NCBI GenBank assembly: GCA_036250195.1 | Contig: JAVHZZ010000002.1 | Span: 66,242,705-66,306,704, forward strand | Length of the DNA stretch: 64,000 bases | Reading direction: 5' to 3' | Source of the DNA: Mixophyes australis | Lineage: Eukaryota; Chordata; Amphibia; Anura; Limnodynastidae | Part shown: one piece after another, positions 34,357 through 44,814 of the stretch | Position numbering within the stretch: the stretch's first letter is position 1 | Layout of the letters: the number at the start of each line of letters is the position of its first letter | Notes under the pieces: model-generated | Told to the model about the DNA's origin: nothing | Database searches by the model: none | Seen by the model: only the letters and a program-made list of their open reading frames with translations | Made by a program: the position numbers and the translations under genes

Positions 34357-37161
34357 ATGGAGAGCAAAAATTTGGAGGATAAAGTAGGGAAAGATCAAGA
34401 CCCACTTCCTCCTAATGCTGAAGCTGCTGCCACTAGTCATGACATAGACGATGAAATGCCATCAACGTCGTCTTCCAAGCCCGATGCCCAATATCCTAGT
34501 ACAGGGCATTTAAAATCCAAAAAGCCCAAGTTCTCAAAAAATAGCAAAAAGAGAAACTTAAAATCATCTGAGGAGAAACGTAAAGTTGGCAATATGCCAT
34601 TTACGACACGTAGTGGCAAGGAACGGCTTAGGCCCTGGCCCGTGTTCATGACTAGTGGTCCAGCTTCACCCAAGGATCTTAGCCCTCCTCCTCCTCCCCC
34701 CCCCTACAAAAAATTGAAGAGAGTTATGCTGTCAGCAACAAAACAGCAAACAACTCTGCCTTCTAAAGAGAAATTATCACAAATCCCCAAGGCGAGTCCA
34801 AGGGTGTTGGTGGTTGTCAAGCCTGACCTTCCCATCACTGTACGGGAAGAGGTGGCTCGGGAGGAGGCTATTGATGATGTAGCTGGCGCTGTGGAGGAAC
34901 TTGATGATGAGGATGGTGATGTGGTTATTGTAAATGAGGCACCAGGGGAGGAAACAGCTGATGTCCATGGGATGAAAAAGCCCATCGTCATGCCTGGTCA
35001 GAAGACCAAAAAATGCACCTCTTCGGTCTGGAGTTATTTTTATCCAAATCCGGACAACCAATGTATGGCCATATGTAGCTTATGTAAAGCTCAAATAAGC
35101 AGGGGTAAGGATCTTGCCCACCTAGGGACATCCTCCCTTATACGTCACCTGAATAACCTTCATAGTTCAGTGGTTAGTTCAGGAACTGGGGCTAGGACCG
35201 TCATCGGTACAGGGACACCTAAATCCCGTGGTCCAGTTAGATACACACCAGCAACACCCTCCTCGTCAACTTCCTCCACGATCTCCATCAGATTGAGTCC
35301 TGCAGCCCAAGTCAGCAGCCAGACTGAGTCCTCTCCAATACGGGATTCATCCGAGGAATCCTGCAGCGGTACGCCTACTACTGCCACTGCTGCTGTTGCT
35401 GCTGTTAGTCTGTCATCTTCCCAGAGGGGAAGTCGTAAGACCGCTAAGTCTTTCACAAAACAATTGACCGTCCAACAGTTGTTTGCCATGACCACAAAAT
35501 ACGATAGTAGTCACCCTATTGCAAAGCGTATAACTGCGGCTGTAACTGCAATGTTGGTGTTAGACGTGCGCCCGGTGTCCGCCATCAGTGGAGTGGGATT
35601 TAGAGGGTTGATGGAGGTATTGTGTCCCCGGTACCAAATCCCGTCGAGATTCCACTTCACTAGGCAGGCGATACCAAAAATGTACAGAGAAGTACAATCA
35701 AGTGTCCTCAGTGCGGTTGTACCCACTGTCCACTTAACCACGGACATGTGGACAAGTGGTTCTGGGCAAACGAAGGACTATATGACTGTGACAGCCCACT
35801 GGGTAGATGCATCGCCTTCCGCAGCAACAGCAACAGCTGCATCAGTAGCAGCATCTACAAAATGGCTGCTCGTGCAAAGGCAGGCAACATTGTGTATTAC
35901 AGGCTTTAATAAGAGGCACAACGCTGACAACATATTAGATAAACTGAGGGAAATTATCTCCCAGTGGCTTACCCCACTTAGACTCTCATGGGGATTTAGG
36001 TGTCAGACAATGCCAGTAACATTGTGCGGGCATTAAATATGGGCAATTTCCAGCACGTCCCATGTTTTGCCCACACCATTAATTTGGTGGTGAAGCATTA
36101 CCTCAAGAGTGACAGGGGTGTGCAGGAGATGGTTGCGGTGGCGCGCAAAATTGCTGGACACTTTCGGCATTCAGCCAGTGCCTACCGCAGACTAGAGGCA
36201 CATCAAAAAAGCATGAACCTGCCCTGCCATCACCTCAAACAAGAGGTTGTGACGCGCTGGAAGTCCACCCTCTATATTCTGCAGAGGATGGAGGAGCAGC
36301 AAAAGGCCATTCAGGCCTACACAGTCACCTATGACATAGGCAAAGGAGTGGGGATGCGTCTGAGTCAAGCGCAGTGGAGACTGATTTCCGTGTTGTGCAA
36401 GGTTCTCCAGCCGTTTGAACTTGCCACACGAGAAGTCAGTTCCGACACTGCCAGCTTGAGTCAGGTCATTCCCCTGATCAGGCTGTTGCAGAAGCAGCTG
36501 GAGAAAGTGAGGGAGGAGCTGGTAAACCATTGCGATTACACCAAGCATGTAGCTCTTGTGGATGTAGCCCTTCGTACGCTTTGCCAGGATCCGAGGGTGG
36601 TCACTCTTTTAAAGTCAGAGGAATACATTCTGGCCACCGTGCTCGATCCTCGGTTTCAAGCGTATGTTGTGTCTCTGTTTCCGGCGGACACAAGTCTACA
36701 GCGGTGCAAAGACCTTCTGGTCAGGATATTGTCCTCTGAAGAGGACCGTGACATGCCAACAGCTCCATCCTCATTTTCTTCCACATCTATGGCTGCGAGG
36801 AAAAAGCTCAGTTTTCCTAAAAGAGCCGCTGGCGGGGATGCTGATAACATCTGGTCCGGACTGAAGGACCTGCCAACCATTGCAGACATGTCTACTGTCG
36901 CTGCATTGGATGCTGTCACAATTGAAATAAATGGTGGAGGATTATTTTGCTGACACCATCCAAATAGACATGTCAGACAGTCCATATTGTTACTGGCAGT
37001 TCCTCAATGAAGTACAGCACTGCCCTCCAGATAGTACAGAGGGACCTGTGGTTGTGTAGTCCAGCGGGGACGAATTGATAATGTGTGAGGAGGAGGAAGT
37101 ACACACTGTAGGGGGAGAGGAATCAGAGGTTGAGGATGAGTACGACATCTTTCCTCAGTAG
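34357..37161 (+). pseudogene. hAT transposase with BED zinc finger (element B), lacks dimerisation core
   Basis: I take ATG at 34357 (MESKNLEDK) as start, because it matches element F. The upstream GTG of the open frame is not needed. Order of parts: MPFTTRSGKERLRP; acidic linker EELDDEDGDVVIV; BED finger around codons 225-265 with AICSLC and RHLNNLH; LTTDMWTSGSG around codon 460 (first catalytic Asp); a frameshift near 35999; then MSDNASNIVRAL (second Asp), CFAHTINLVV, EVVTRWKSTLYIL. A second frameshift near 36928 breaks VTIEKMVEDYF. Next to YWQ, about 185 bp are missing compared with D, removing WKPLYKLAL through SERVFS and NVEKMMF. The frame then resumes at FLNE and runs to the acidic tail with an in-frame TAG near 37060. 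It cannot encode an active enzyme. Confidence 0.9.
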
Positions 37162-37539
37162 AGCCTGTTTAGTTTGTACAGGGAGAGATGAATTGTTTTT
37201 TTGATGTGGGGGCCCAAACAAACCAATCATTTCAGCCACAGTTGTTTGGTAGGCCCTGTCGCTGAAATGATTGGTTTGTTAAAGTGGGCATGTCCTATTT
37301 CAATAACATAAGGGTGGGTGGGAGGGCCCAAGGACAATTCCATCTTGCAACTATTTTTTTGGCATTATGTGACCATTCAACAGTCGTTTGCCATGTTCAA
37401 AAAGTAAAAGAATATGTCAACAAATTCAAAAAATTAAATCAAAAGTTAAATGCCCTGTCATTATTTAAAACAAGAGGTATTGACGTGCTAGAATTAGTGT
37501 AGTGTTAATATGTTATAAACACTACACTTGGAACTTGGA

Positions 37540-38250
37540 GGAGGTATTGTGGCCCCGGTATCAAATTTAGTACCGGGGCCACCCCACTACGCAGTCCAGA
37601 TACTTGTTTGGTGGAATTCTGACCAGTTGAGGGTGTATTTATTATATTGTAGCCCCGGTATCAAATTGGGTACCGGGGCCACCCCACTACGCAGTCCAGA
37701 ATTTTTTTTGGGGGAATTCAGAGCCGTGGAGGGTTTTTATTAATTATATTGTGGTGACCACTCCTCTACGCAGTCCAGGTACATTTATTGGTGCGAATCA
37801 TACAAGTTCAGGGTTTTTAAATTATATTGTGGTGACCACTCCTCTACGCAGTCCAGGTACATTTATTGGTGCGAATCATACAAGTTCAGGGTATTTAAAT
37901 TATATTGTGGTGACCACTCCTCTACGCAGTCCAGGTACATTTTTTGGTGCGATTCATACCAGTTGATGGTTTTCTTATTATATTGTGGTGACCACTCCTC
38001 TACGCAGTCCAGATACATTTATTGGTGCGAATCATACAAGTTCAGGGTTTTTAAATTATATTGTGGTGACCACTCCTCTACGCAGTCCAGGTACATTTTT
38101 TGGTGCAATTCATACCAGTTGATGGTTTTCTTATGATATTGTGGTGACCACTCCTCTACGCAGTCCAGATACATTTATTCATGCGAATCATACAAGTTCA
38201 GAGTTTTTAAATTATATTGTGGTGACCACTCCTCTACGCAGTCCAGAAAG
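37540..38250 (+). repeat. Tandem array, 78-bp unit, in 3' noncoding part of B
   Basis: CTACGCAGTCCAG starts at 37766, 37844, 37922, 38000, 38078, 38156 and 38234, exactly 78 bp apart. Two related units precede at 37577 and 37687 with a longer spacing and GTACCGGGGCCACCCC. Because 78 is a multiple of three, the first part stays open as a 26-residue peptide repeat (37751-37966). I do not regard that as a gene. Confidence 0.9.
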
Positions 38251-38689
38251 ATACCTCGTTGCACCGTTTTGGACTAATAACAATATTGTGAGGTGTTCAG
38301 AATACACTGTAAATTAGTGGAAATGATTGTTATTGAATGTTATTGAGGTTAATAATAGCGTAGGAGTGAAAATAAGCCCAAAAACTTGATTTTTGAACTT
38401 TTTATGCTTTTTTAAAAAAAAATCCGAATCCAAAACCTTAAATCCGAACCAAAACCTTTCGGCAGGTGTTTTGCGAAACAAATCCGAACCCAAAACATCA
38501 CGAAAATCCGAATCCAAAACACAAAACACGAGACACCAAAAGTCGCCGGTGCACATCCCTAGTCAAAACAACTTAATAATTATTGAAGTCAGGGCAGAAA
38601 TACTTAAGTTGTTTGCAAAAATAATACGCATAAATCCAAGTATGTGCTCTTGTCACTTTTGTCCCTCTATCATCACACTGTGCCCCTTC

Positions 38690-39245
38690 ATTGTCACTTT
38701 TGCCCCTTCACAATATCACATGTGCCCTTTCACCATCACCTCTGTGCCCATCACCACCACTACCTCTGTGCCCATCACCACCTCTGTGCCCCTTCACCAT
38801 CACCACCTCTGTGCCTCTTCACCATCACCACCTCTGTGCCAATCACCATCACCACTTCTGTGCCCCTTCACCATCACCACCTCTGTGCCCATCACCACTT
38901 CTGTGCCCCTTCAACATCACCACCTCTGTGCCTCTTCACCATCACCACCTCTGTGCCTCTTCACCACCGCCACCACCTCTGTGCCCATCACCACCTCTGT
39001 GCCCCTTCACCATCACCACCTCTGTGCCTCTTCACCATCACAACCTCTGTGCCAATCACCATCACCACTTCTGTGCCCCTTCACCATCACCACCTCTGTG
39101 CCCATCACAACTTCTGTGCCCCTTCAACATTACCACCTCTGTGCCTCTTCACCATCACCACCTCTGTGCCTCTTCACCATCACCACCTCTGTGCCAATCG
39201 CCATCACCACTTCTGTGCCCCTTCACCATCACCACCTCTGTCCCT
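38690..39245. repeat. CACC-rich minisatellite inside element A
   Basis: Irregular repeats of CTCTGTGCCCCTTCACCATC and CACCACCTCTGTGCC. The array lacks stop codons in all three forward frames, giving three overlapping His/Pro/Ser-rich frames of 225-292 codons. None has a plausible protein. Confidence 0.85.
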
Positions 39246-39344
39246 CCGTTGTTTTACTTACCTTTCTATAGCCTTTCTTCTCCGGCGCGCTGCTCCTCCT
39301 CGGTTAGTCCAAACAGATTAAAAAAAAAAAAAAAAGAGTCACGT

Positions 39345-39431
39345 GATCGCTTGTCGGGTCCCGGCAGTCTCTCCTCCTCTCTCTCTATCACTGAGACACT
39401 GAGAGGAGGAGAGGCTGCCGGGACCCGACGA
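39345..39431. repeat. Strong hairpin in element A
   Basis: GTCGGGTCCCGGCAG then CTCTCCTCCTCT pairs with AGAGGAGGAGAG then CTGCCGGGACCCGAC, a stem of about 36 bp with few mismatches. TCACGTGA, an E-box, is just upstream. Confidence 0.8.
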
Positions 39432-39644
39432 GCGGTCAGCTGACTTGTTTTTTTTTCTTAAATCTATTTTCTGCTGGTTCTTGTGTATTATGCCAGCGGC
39501 CAGAGGGGGATGGCAGGCGGAGGGAAGCGCCCCTCTGCCTTGCCTACCCCACTCACCGTCGGCTCTGGCAGGGCCCCCTGGGTACCGCTGGGCCCTAGGC
39601 AGTTGCCTAGGTTGCCTAGCGGTAAATCCGGCCCTGCTGTTTTC

Positions 39645-40743
39645 TCTGGACAATGGCTATTGCAGGACTGTGAGCAAGTTATGAAAGGCTGCACCACAGA
39701 AAATCAGACAGATTTCTCTAGCTGTAGCCTAGGTTCCACCCATTACCGCCATCCCCATAGACCTCTGTGGAGATGGCGAAGCTGTCAATTCATCAAGTGA
39801 TGAAAAAGGTAGCTTTTCGCCAATTGCCCTTAAGATCTAATGCCATCTCAGGATGACGTTACTGATCTGAACCACCGGAGAGTTTGTCTTTTTGTGAACA
39901 TCAGTATACACATGCGCTCACATTGAGCCGAGCATGCACAATAGCGATATAACAAAGTGGATTGGTACTTCATACTTTTGCAGCAGCCTAATGCTGCCAG
40001 CAAAAGGAAAACCGCTAGTGCCGAAGTAGCCCAGCTATAGTAAATTGTGGCAGTCCAGCATACTGAATTGCTGTGATAAGATACAATACATGATGTTAGT
40101 TACTGCCGTTCACTGACCACCAATGGTAAATAGACTCTACCTTGGTTCTTGGAACATGTATGTAGAACTGTAGAACCTTGCACACCGAGCAACACACACT
40201 CTTATGCCACTTGGGGCGTTACAGTTTTTCTTTTTATTATACTTTAAACATTGAAATATGCATGGGGATTGCATGTATTGAATGTGCCATTTTAATGTGT
40301 GAAGTGTGTTATAATATTTCACTTACTCTTTTTGACTGACAAAGTGCAACATGAGCTGGTGCAGAATTCAAGTCCTTTTGAGAGTGAGAATGGCTGTGAA
40401 GGACAAAGTGCATGCCTAAAAAAGTGTCCACTGTCTCCATAGATAGTGGCACTTTTGAAAAACAAAGAAAAAATAAATCAGACAAGCGAGGCTGCAGTAC
40501 TGTTTATACAACAATGTAGCAATATAAAATATACATTAAAAAACTCGTCGTCATCTAGTTGATGGAAGGAGAATGATACCACAAATCACATCATCCTGCT
40601 CCTCTTCACTCGGAGGCTTATGAAGAGTTGGAAGTAATTACATCCAAAACAAATGCATCAAATGTGTGCTGTGATAGTAGCGCATATACCTGGATATGTT
40701 GAGTTGCATGGATCTTAAGAAGAAAGGTAGGTAAGTATGAATT
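39645..40743. other. No gene seen
   Basis: No supported feature. Confidence 0.45.
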
Positions 40744-40744
40744 A

Positions 40745-41055
40745 AGGGCCTGATTCATACTTGAACGCAACTTGCACGCAACGTGTGTTTTAAAAATGAA
40801 CACATCTGCTTGTTATTTTTAAATTATAGTCGATTGTATTTCTTTAAAAAATAATAATAATACAGAACTTGTGCACAGTACCGACCATATTCAAATCCAA
40901 GCGGATCTCAAGATGCGTTTCAATTTGAAACTGGGTTTAAGTACGCTCTGCCTAAACATTACTTCCCGTATGTTAACAGACAGAGCACAGTGCAAGTTAT
41001 GCACATGCATTGCAAATGTCAACGGAATACATGCAAAAATAAAAATTCTCTAAAA
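40745..41055. mobile_element. Possible MITE fragment (GGGCCTGATTCAT end)
   Basis: Starts with GGGCCTGATTCATACTTGAA, like the terminus of the element at 32-374. A mirrored end was not found, so boundaries are uncertain. Confidence 0.35.
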
Positions 41056-41259
41056 TAAATGAACAACTCAATCAAACAACTATAATCATTAATAAACAAT
41101 ATGTTTTTCTTTACATTAAATACCTAAATCAGGATGTTCTTAATACATACTGTACGTACAATGCCTTTTTATATTCTCTTTTACTTGCATTCAAATGTTC
41201 TTTGCTATCTAGTGGCACACAAATGTGTACTTTTTAATACAAGGATGATGTCATGACTG

Positions 41260-41649
41260 CAGGGCCGGATTAACCCGAGGTCTAACTGGGTTATAGCCCA
41301 GGGGCCTCGGGCATCCAGGGGGCCCTTCAAACTCCTCAGCAGCATTATTGATCGGTCGGGGGCGGGGGCGCCCCCGGCCCGATCAATGCTGCTGAGTACT
41401 GTCAGTGCAGTCCTCCGTCCCGGCGAGCTGTAGTCTGCTTACTGAGGATATCTCGCGAGAGTTCATGAACTCTCGCGAGATCTCAGTAAGGAGCTTACAG
41501 CGCACCGGGACGGAGGACTGCACTGACAGGTAAGTGCTTGGGGGGGTCCTCGCGGGGGGCGGACGGCGGCGGACGGCTCACATTGGGGGCCTCGCGGGGA
41601 ATAGAGGGCCCCTTAGCCCAGGGGCCTCCATTCCCTTAATCCGGCCCTG
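41260..41649. mobile_element. hAT-type MITE with TCTCGCGAGA palindrome core
   Basis: Flanked by the perfect 8-bp duplication CATGACTG (41252-41259 and 41650-41657). Termini are CAGGGCCGGATTAA and TTAATCCGGCCCTG, a 14-bp perfect inverted repeat related to element A. The centre (41401-41530) is a long palindrome. Its apex is a perfect 30-bp palindrome made of TCTCGCGAGA (41451-41460), GTTCATGAAC and TCTCGCGAGA (41471-41480). TCTCGCGAGA is known as the CGCG promoter element bound by BANP. No coding sequence. Confidence 0.93.
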
Positions 41650-41832
41650 CATGACTGTCATCATTATCAGTCAGCACTTACACCTGTTCTGTAGTTGGTG
41701 CAAATGATACAGCTAAAAATAATGTACTTTAGAATAACCAAGGACTTGAATTGGCTGCATCTGCATTGGCACACCCTCAGCATGCCCTTCCTGTACATTG
41801 CCTATGTTCGTCCACACCCATTCCACCCTTCA

Positions 41833-41945
41833 AGTCTTAGGCAGTAGTAAGTGTCATTTGTGTTCAGACGTTGTATGCCATTGCATTCATTGGCATAAGG
41901 TTTGTTTCTGAGCATGTGCAGAGTTATTTCATGCAAAGGGATTGC
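41833..41945. repeat. Dispersed repeat, copy b (pairs with 8095-8225)
   Basis: Carries GCAGTAGTAAGTGTCATTTG and GTTTCTGAGCATGTGCAGAG in the same order as 8095-8225. Confidence 0.5.
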
Positions 41946-42375
41946 CCTTAAAATCTAATTAGTGTCTGATTAGTTTTGGTTTTGGATCTGGATTAACTTT
42001 GTGTTTTGGTTTTGGCAAAACCGCCCTTGCGTGTTTTGGTTTTGGATCACAATCTTTTTCTAAAAACCCTATTTTTTTTTGCTAAAATCAAATAGTTTTG
42101 CTTTTTTTCCCCCTATATTATTATTAACCTCAATAACACAATTTTTTTTTTTTTGTGAATTTTTTTTTTATTGAAAAATAAAACAGCTTATACAAACGTT
42201 CTTGACATACAGCAGACAAAAGTTTAAAAGTGTTACTGAACGTCAAAGAACAACAACATATAATATATTATTTAGCAGGAGCAATTAAGGGGATGGGTGA
42301 TAGAAAAAAGACGGTTAAGTGGGGGAAGGAAAGGCAAATCTAGGGAGAAAAAATAGGGGAGGGGCTTCATCTATT

Positions 42376-44080
42376 TCACTGAGTGCATAATGCCGTATCC
42401 TTGAATTCAAGCCATTCGAACCACAAAAGATAGTATTCTCTATATTTATCCATTGAGGAATAAAGCACATCATCCATTGTCTTGTAAAACTCCAAATGGG
42501 CAAACCATTCTTTAATGGTAGGGGCATTTGACGATCTCCAGTGTACCGGGATCACGGCCTTTGCCGCAATACAGAGATTTTTAACTGTTGATTTTTTATA
42601 CTGCGAGATAGTCATTTTGTTGTCATTTAGTAACCAATATTTAGGACAATTGGGTAACTCAACACCTACTATAGCTTTGGCAAAAAGAAGAACTGCATCC
42701 CAGAAAGGCCTAAGTGCTGTACAATCCCACCATATGTGTAATGAGGTGCCCGGCACCAGCTGGCATCGCCAACATAGGTTTGACTGCCCTGGAAACATCT
42801 TGGCTAATAGGCTGGGACACCGGTACCATCTGGTCAAAACTTTGTAATGGGTTTCAATTATTCGTACACTAACTGAGCTAGACTGTGTGCGTAAAAAAAT
42901 ATCACTCCAATCCTGCTCTGTTATTGAGCAATCCAATTCTTGCTCCCAGTCTCGTATGAAGGTGGGTCGTTTATTAAAAGAGTATTCAATAAGGATACTA
43001 TAAATAAGAGATAGTGTATGTCTAGGATACAGTGCTGTGGTACATAGGGATTCAAATTTAGTAAGCGGTCGTACCGCAGACTCACGAATCCCTGAGGAGC
43101 CCAGAAAGTGTCTGAGCTGTAAATGCCTCCATATCTCCGCGTCCGGGAGAGCCCATTTGGACTGAAGATCAGCGAAAGGTAAAGCCCCAGAGACGTCCAC
43201 CAGCTGGCCGACACGATGAAGTCCAGCCTCAATCCAATGTCCAAAGGTTCGTCTAATAAGGCCTAGAGGAAAATCTGGGTTGTCAAAAGTCGGGGTCAGA
43301 GGTGAATGTCGGGAGGAGATATGCGGAATCAAGCGTAATTTGGACCATCTAGCCAAAGTTAGAACAACAGTTGGGTGGACAATTCTAGGGAGTGCCGACA
43401 ACCAGGGTATGTATTGAAGTGGTTTACTGGAGATGTGGCTCTCTATCCAAACCCATTGTTTGTCTGGACACTGTCTCGTCCAGTCCAGCACACGGTTCAA
43501 CATAACAGCGTCGTAGTATGTGGCAAAGTGTGGGAGTTGTAGACCTCCAGCATGCTTACGAATATGTAATATGTCGTGTCTAAAGCGGGGTCACCTACCT
43601 CCCCATACAAAGTCCCGAACAGCTTTATGTAATGTCTTGAACCACGAGGTTGGGATGTGTATAGGCAGTGTGTGAAGTAGATAAAGGATCCGTGATAGTA
43701 TGTTCATTTTTACCACTTTGACTCTACCTATCAAGGAAAAGCCTTTCGGGAGCCAATTTTTCAGGTCGTTGCAGACAGTGTTGGTGATTGGTAAGAAGTT
43801 TTCTTCAAAAATCTTCGAATTGTTTCTATTAATAAGTACCCCCAAAATATTTTAATCGTGTAGGATGCCATGTAAATGGGAAAGATGGCTTCAGGCCTTC
43901 AACTACTAGCTCAGGCGTTGAGATATTAAGGGTCACAGATTTTGAGTAGTTAATTTTAAAACTGGAGAGTTCTCCAAAGGTTTGAATTTCCGATAATAAA
44001 TTGGGGATTGAAATTACAGGGTTAGTGAGAATGGCCAGGAGATCATCTGCGAAGAGGGCAAGCTTCTAGTTCTGCGGGTC
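42376..44080 (-). pseudogene. L1 ORF2, C-terminal half (RT FADD box to stop)
   Basis: Reading from 44080 down: LALFADDLLAILTNPVIS (RT catalytic box, FADD for YADD), INYSKSVTLNIS, a frameshift near 43853, RVKVVKMNILSRILYLLHTL with the run to FVWGGR, a stop near 43588, then a long frame from 43503. That frame holds ARWSKLRLIPH and ends with a zinc-knuckle-like motif, CWRCQLVPGTSLHIWWDC, typical of L1 ORF2 C-termini. It stops at 42376. It should form the thumb and C-terminal region of ORF2p. It is broken, and separated from its N-terminal half. Confidence 0.88.
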
Positions 44081-44814
44081 CTCAAGTTGGGAATGGTAGC
44101 TTGCTGTGCGGATCCAGTACCGCGGTCGGGACGACATAACCAAGACTTTGTTGAAATCCTACTCCCATAACAAAATCTTCTGGTATAGATTTCTGTTGAC
44201 CCACTTGTCCTCATTTTGCCTACCCTGGTGCCGGTTGACTTTCACGATTAGCTCAGTTTGTTTTGTTTGATATACTCCTTTCCTTTTTTCACATCTAATG
44301 TGGAGTTCTCATGTTTGCTAGTTCCTTATACACAATTGTATTTTTATCTTTATTTTTTATTTTCCTTAACAATCTAAATGTTATGTGTTCATTCCATGCT
44401 ATATCATTATTTTGGTTATGAAAGTATATATGCGCTCTTAGTGTAGCTGCGCTGCTCTTCTGTGCCACTGCCCTGGGCTTGTCCCATCCTGGGCCGTAGT
44501 GCATACCAATCCACATGTTGTTGCTGTTGTTGATCTCCTCAGTGCTCCTAGACCGATTTTTGTTTTTTCCGGGTCATGTCTGGACTGCAGTCTCACATGG
44601 CTTTCTGGAATGGTCTCATACATCTGTTACACAATTTATCTTTTATGCTTCTATTGTTATATCACAGTAAGCATTTATACTTCCCTAATCCTATTCCCCT
44701 CCCTTCATTCCCTTGCCACCCTTTCTTCCATTTTCTCACTTATAGCCATGTGATTATTTTCGTTTCTATTCCCTGGGCACCCACATGTAATTACTCAGTG
44801 TTAATTGGTAATGG

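Larger units (their letters stand above)
33104..38561 (+). mobile_element. hAT-Ac-like element B, nested in A
   Basis: Flanked by the perfect 8-bp duplication GTCAAAAC (33096-33103 and 38562-38569). Termini are TAGAGATAAGCGC and GGTGCACATCCCTA. The 5' side has CCGAGC/TCGGAT motifs and a TATA/YY1 promoter-like segment. The 3' side has CCAAAAC arrays. It contains a long but broken transposase, a 5' tandem duplication interrupted by MITE C, and a 3' array of 78-bp units. The closest relative in the window is element D. Confidence 0.92.
32722..39636. mobile_element. hAT-type element A, host of a nested insertion
   Basis: Flanked by the perfect 8-bp duplication CTGTTTTC (32714-32721 and 39637-39644). 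Terminal inverted repeats are CAGAGCCGGATTTA on the left and TAAATCCGGCCCTG on the right. Subterminal CCTAGGCA motifs lie at both ends. Without the inserted element B and one copy of its duplication, A is about 1.45 kb. It has no transposase, so it is non-autonomous. Its own content is a three-copy repeat at 32808-32965, a CACC-rich minisatellite and a strong hairpin at 39345-39431. Confidence 0.88.

Noticed and set aside
37751..37966. Protein with 26-residue repeats
   Set aside because: Tandem 78-bp units in the 3' noncoding part of a transposon. The frame closes within the array.
38393..39443. Three long overlapping ORFs of 225-292 codons
   Set aside because: They are frames of one minisatellite that lacks stop codons, with His/Pro/Ser-rich peptide and no domain.
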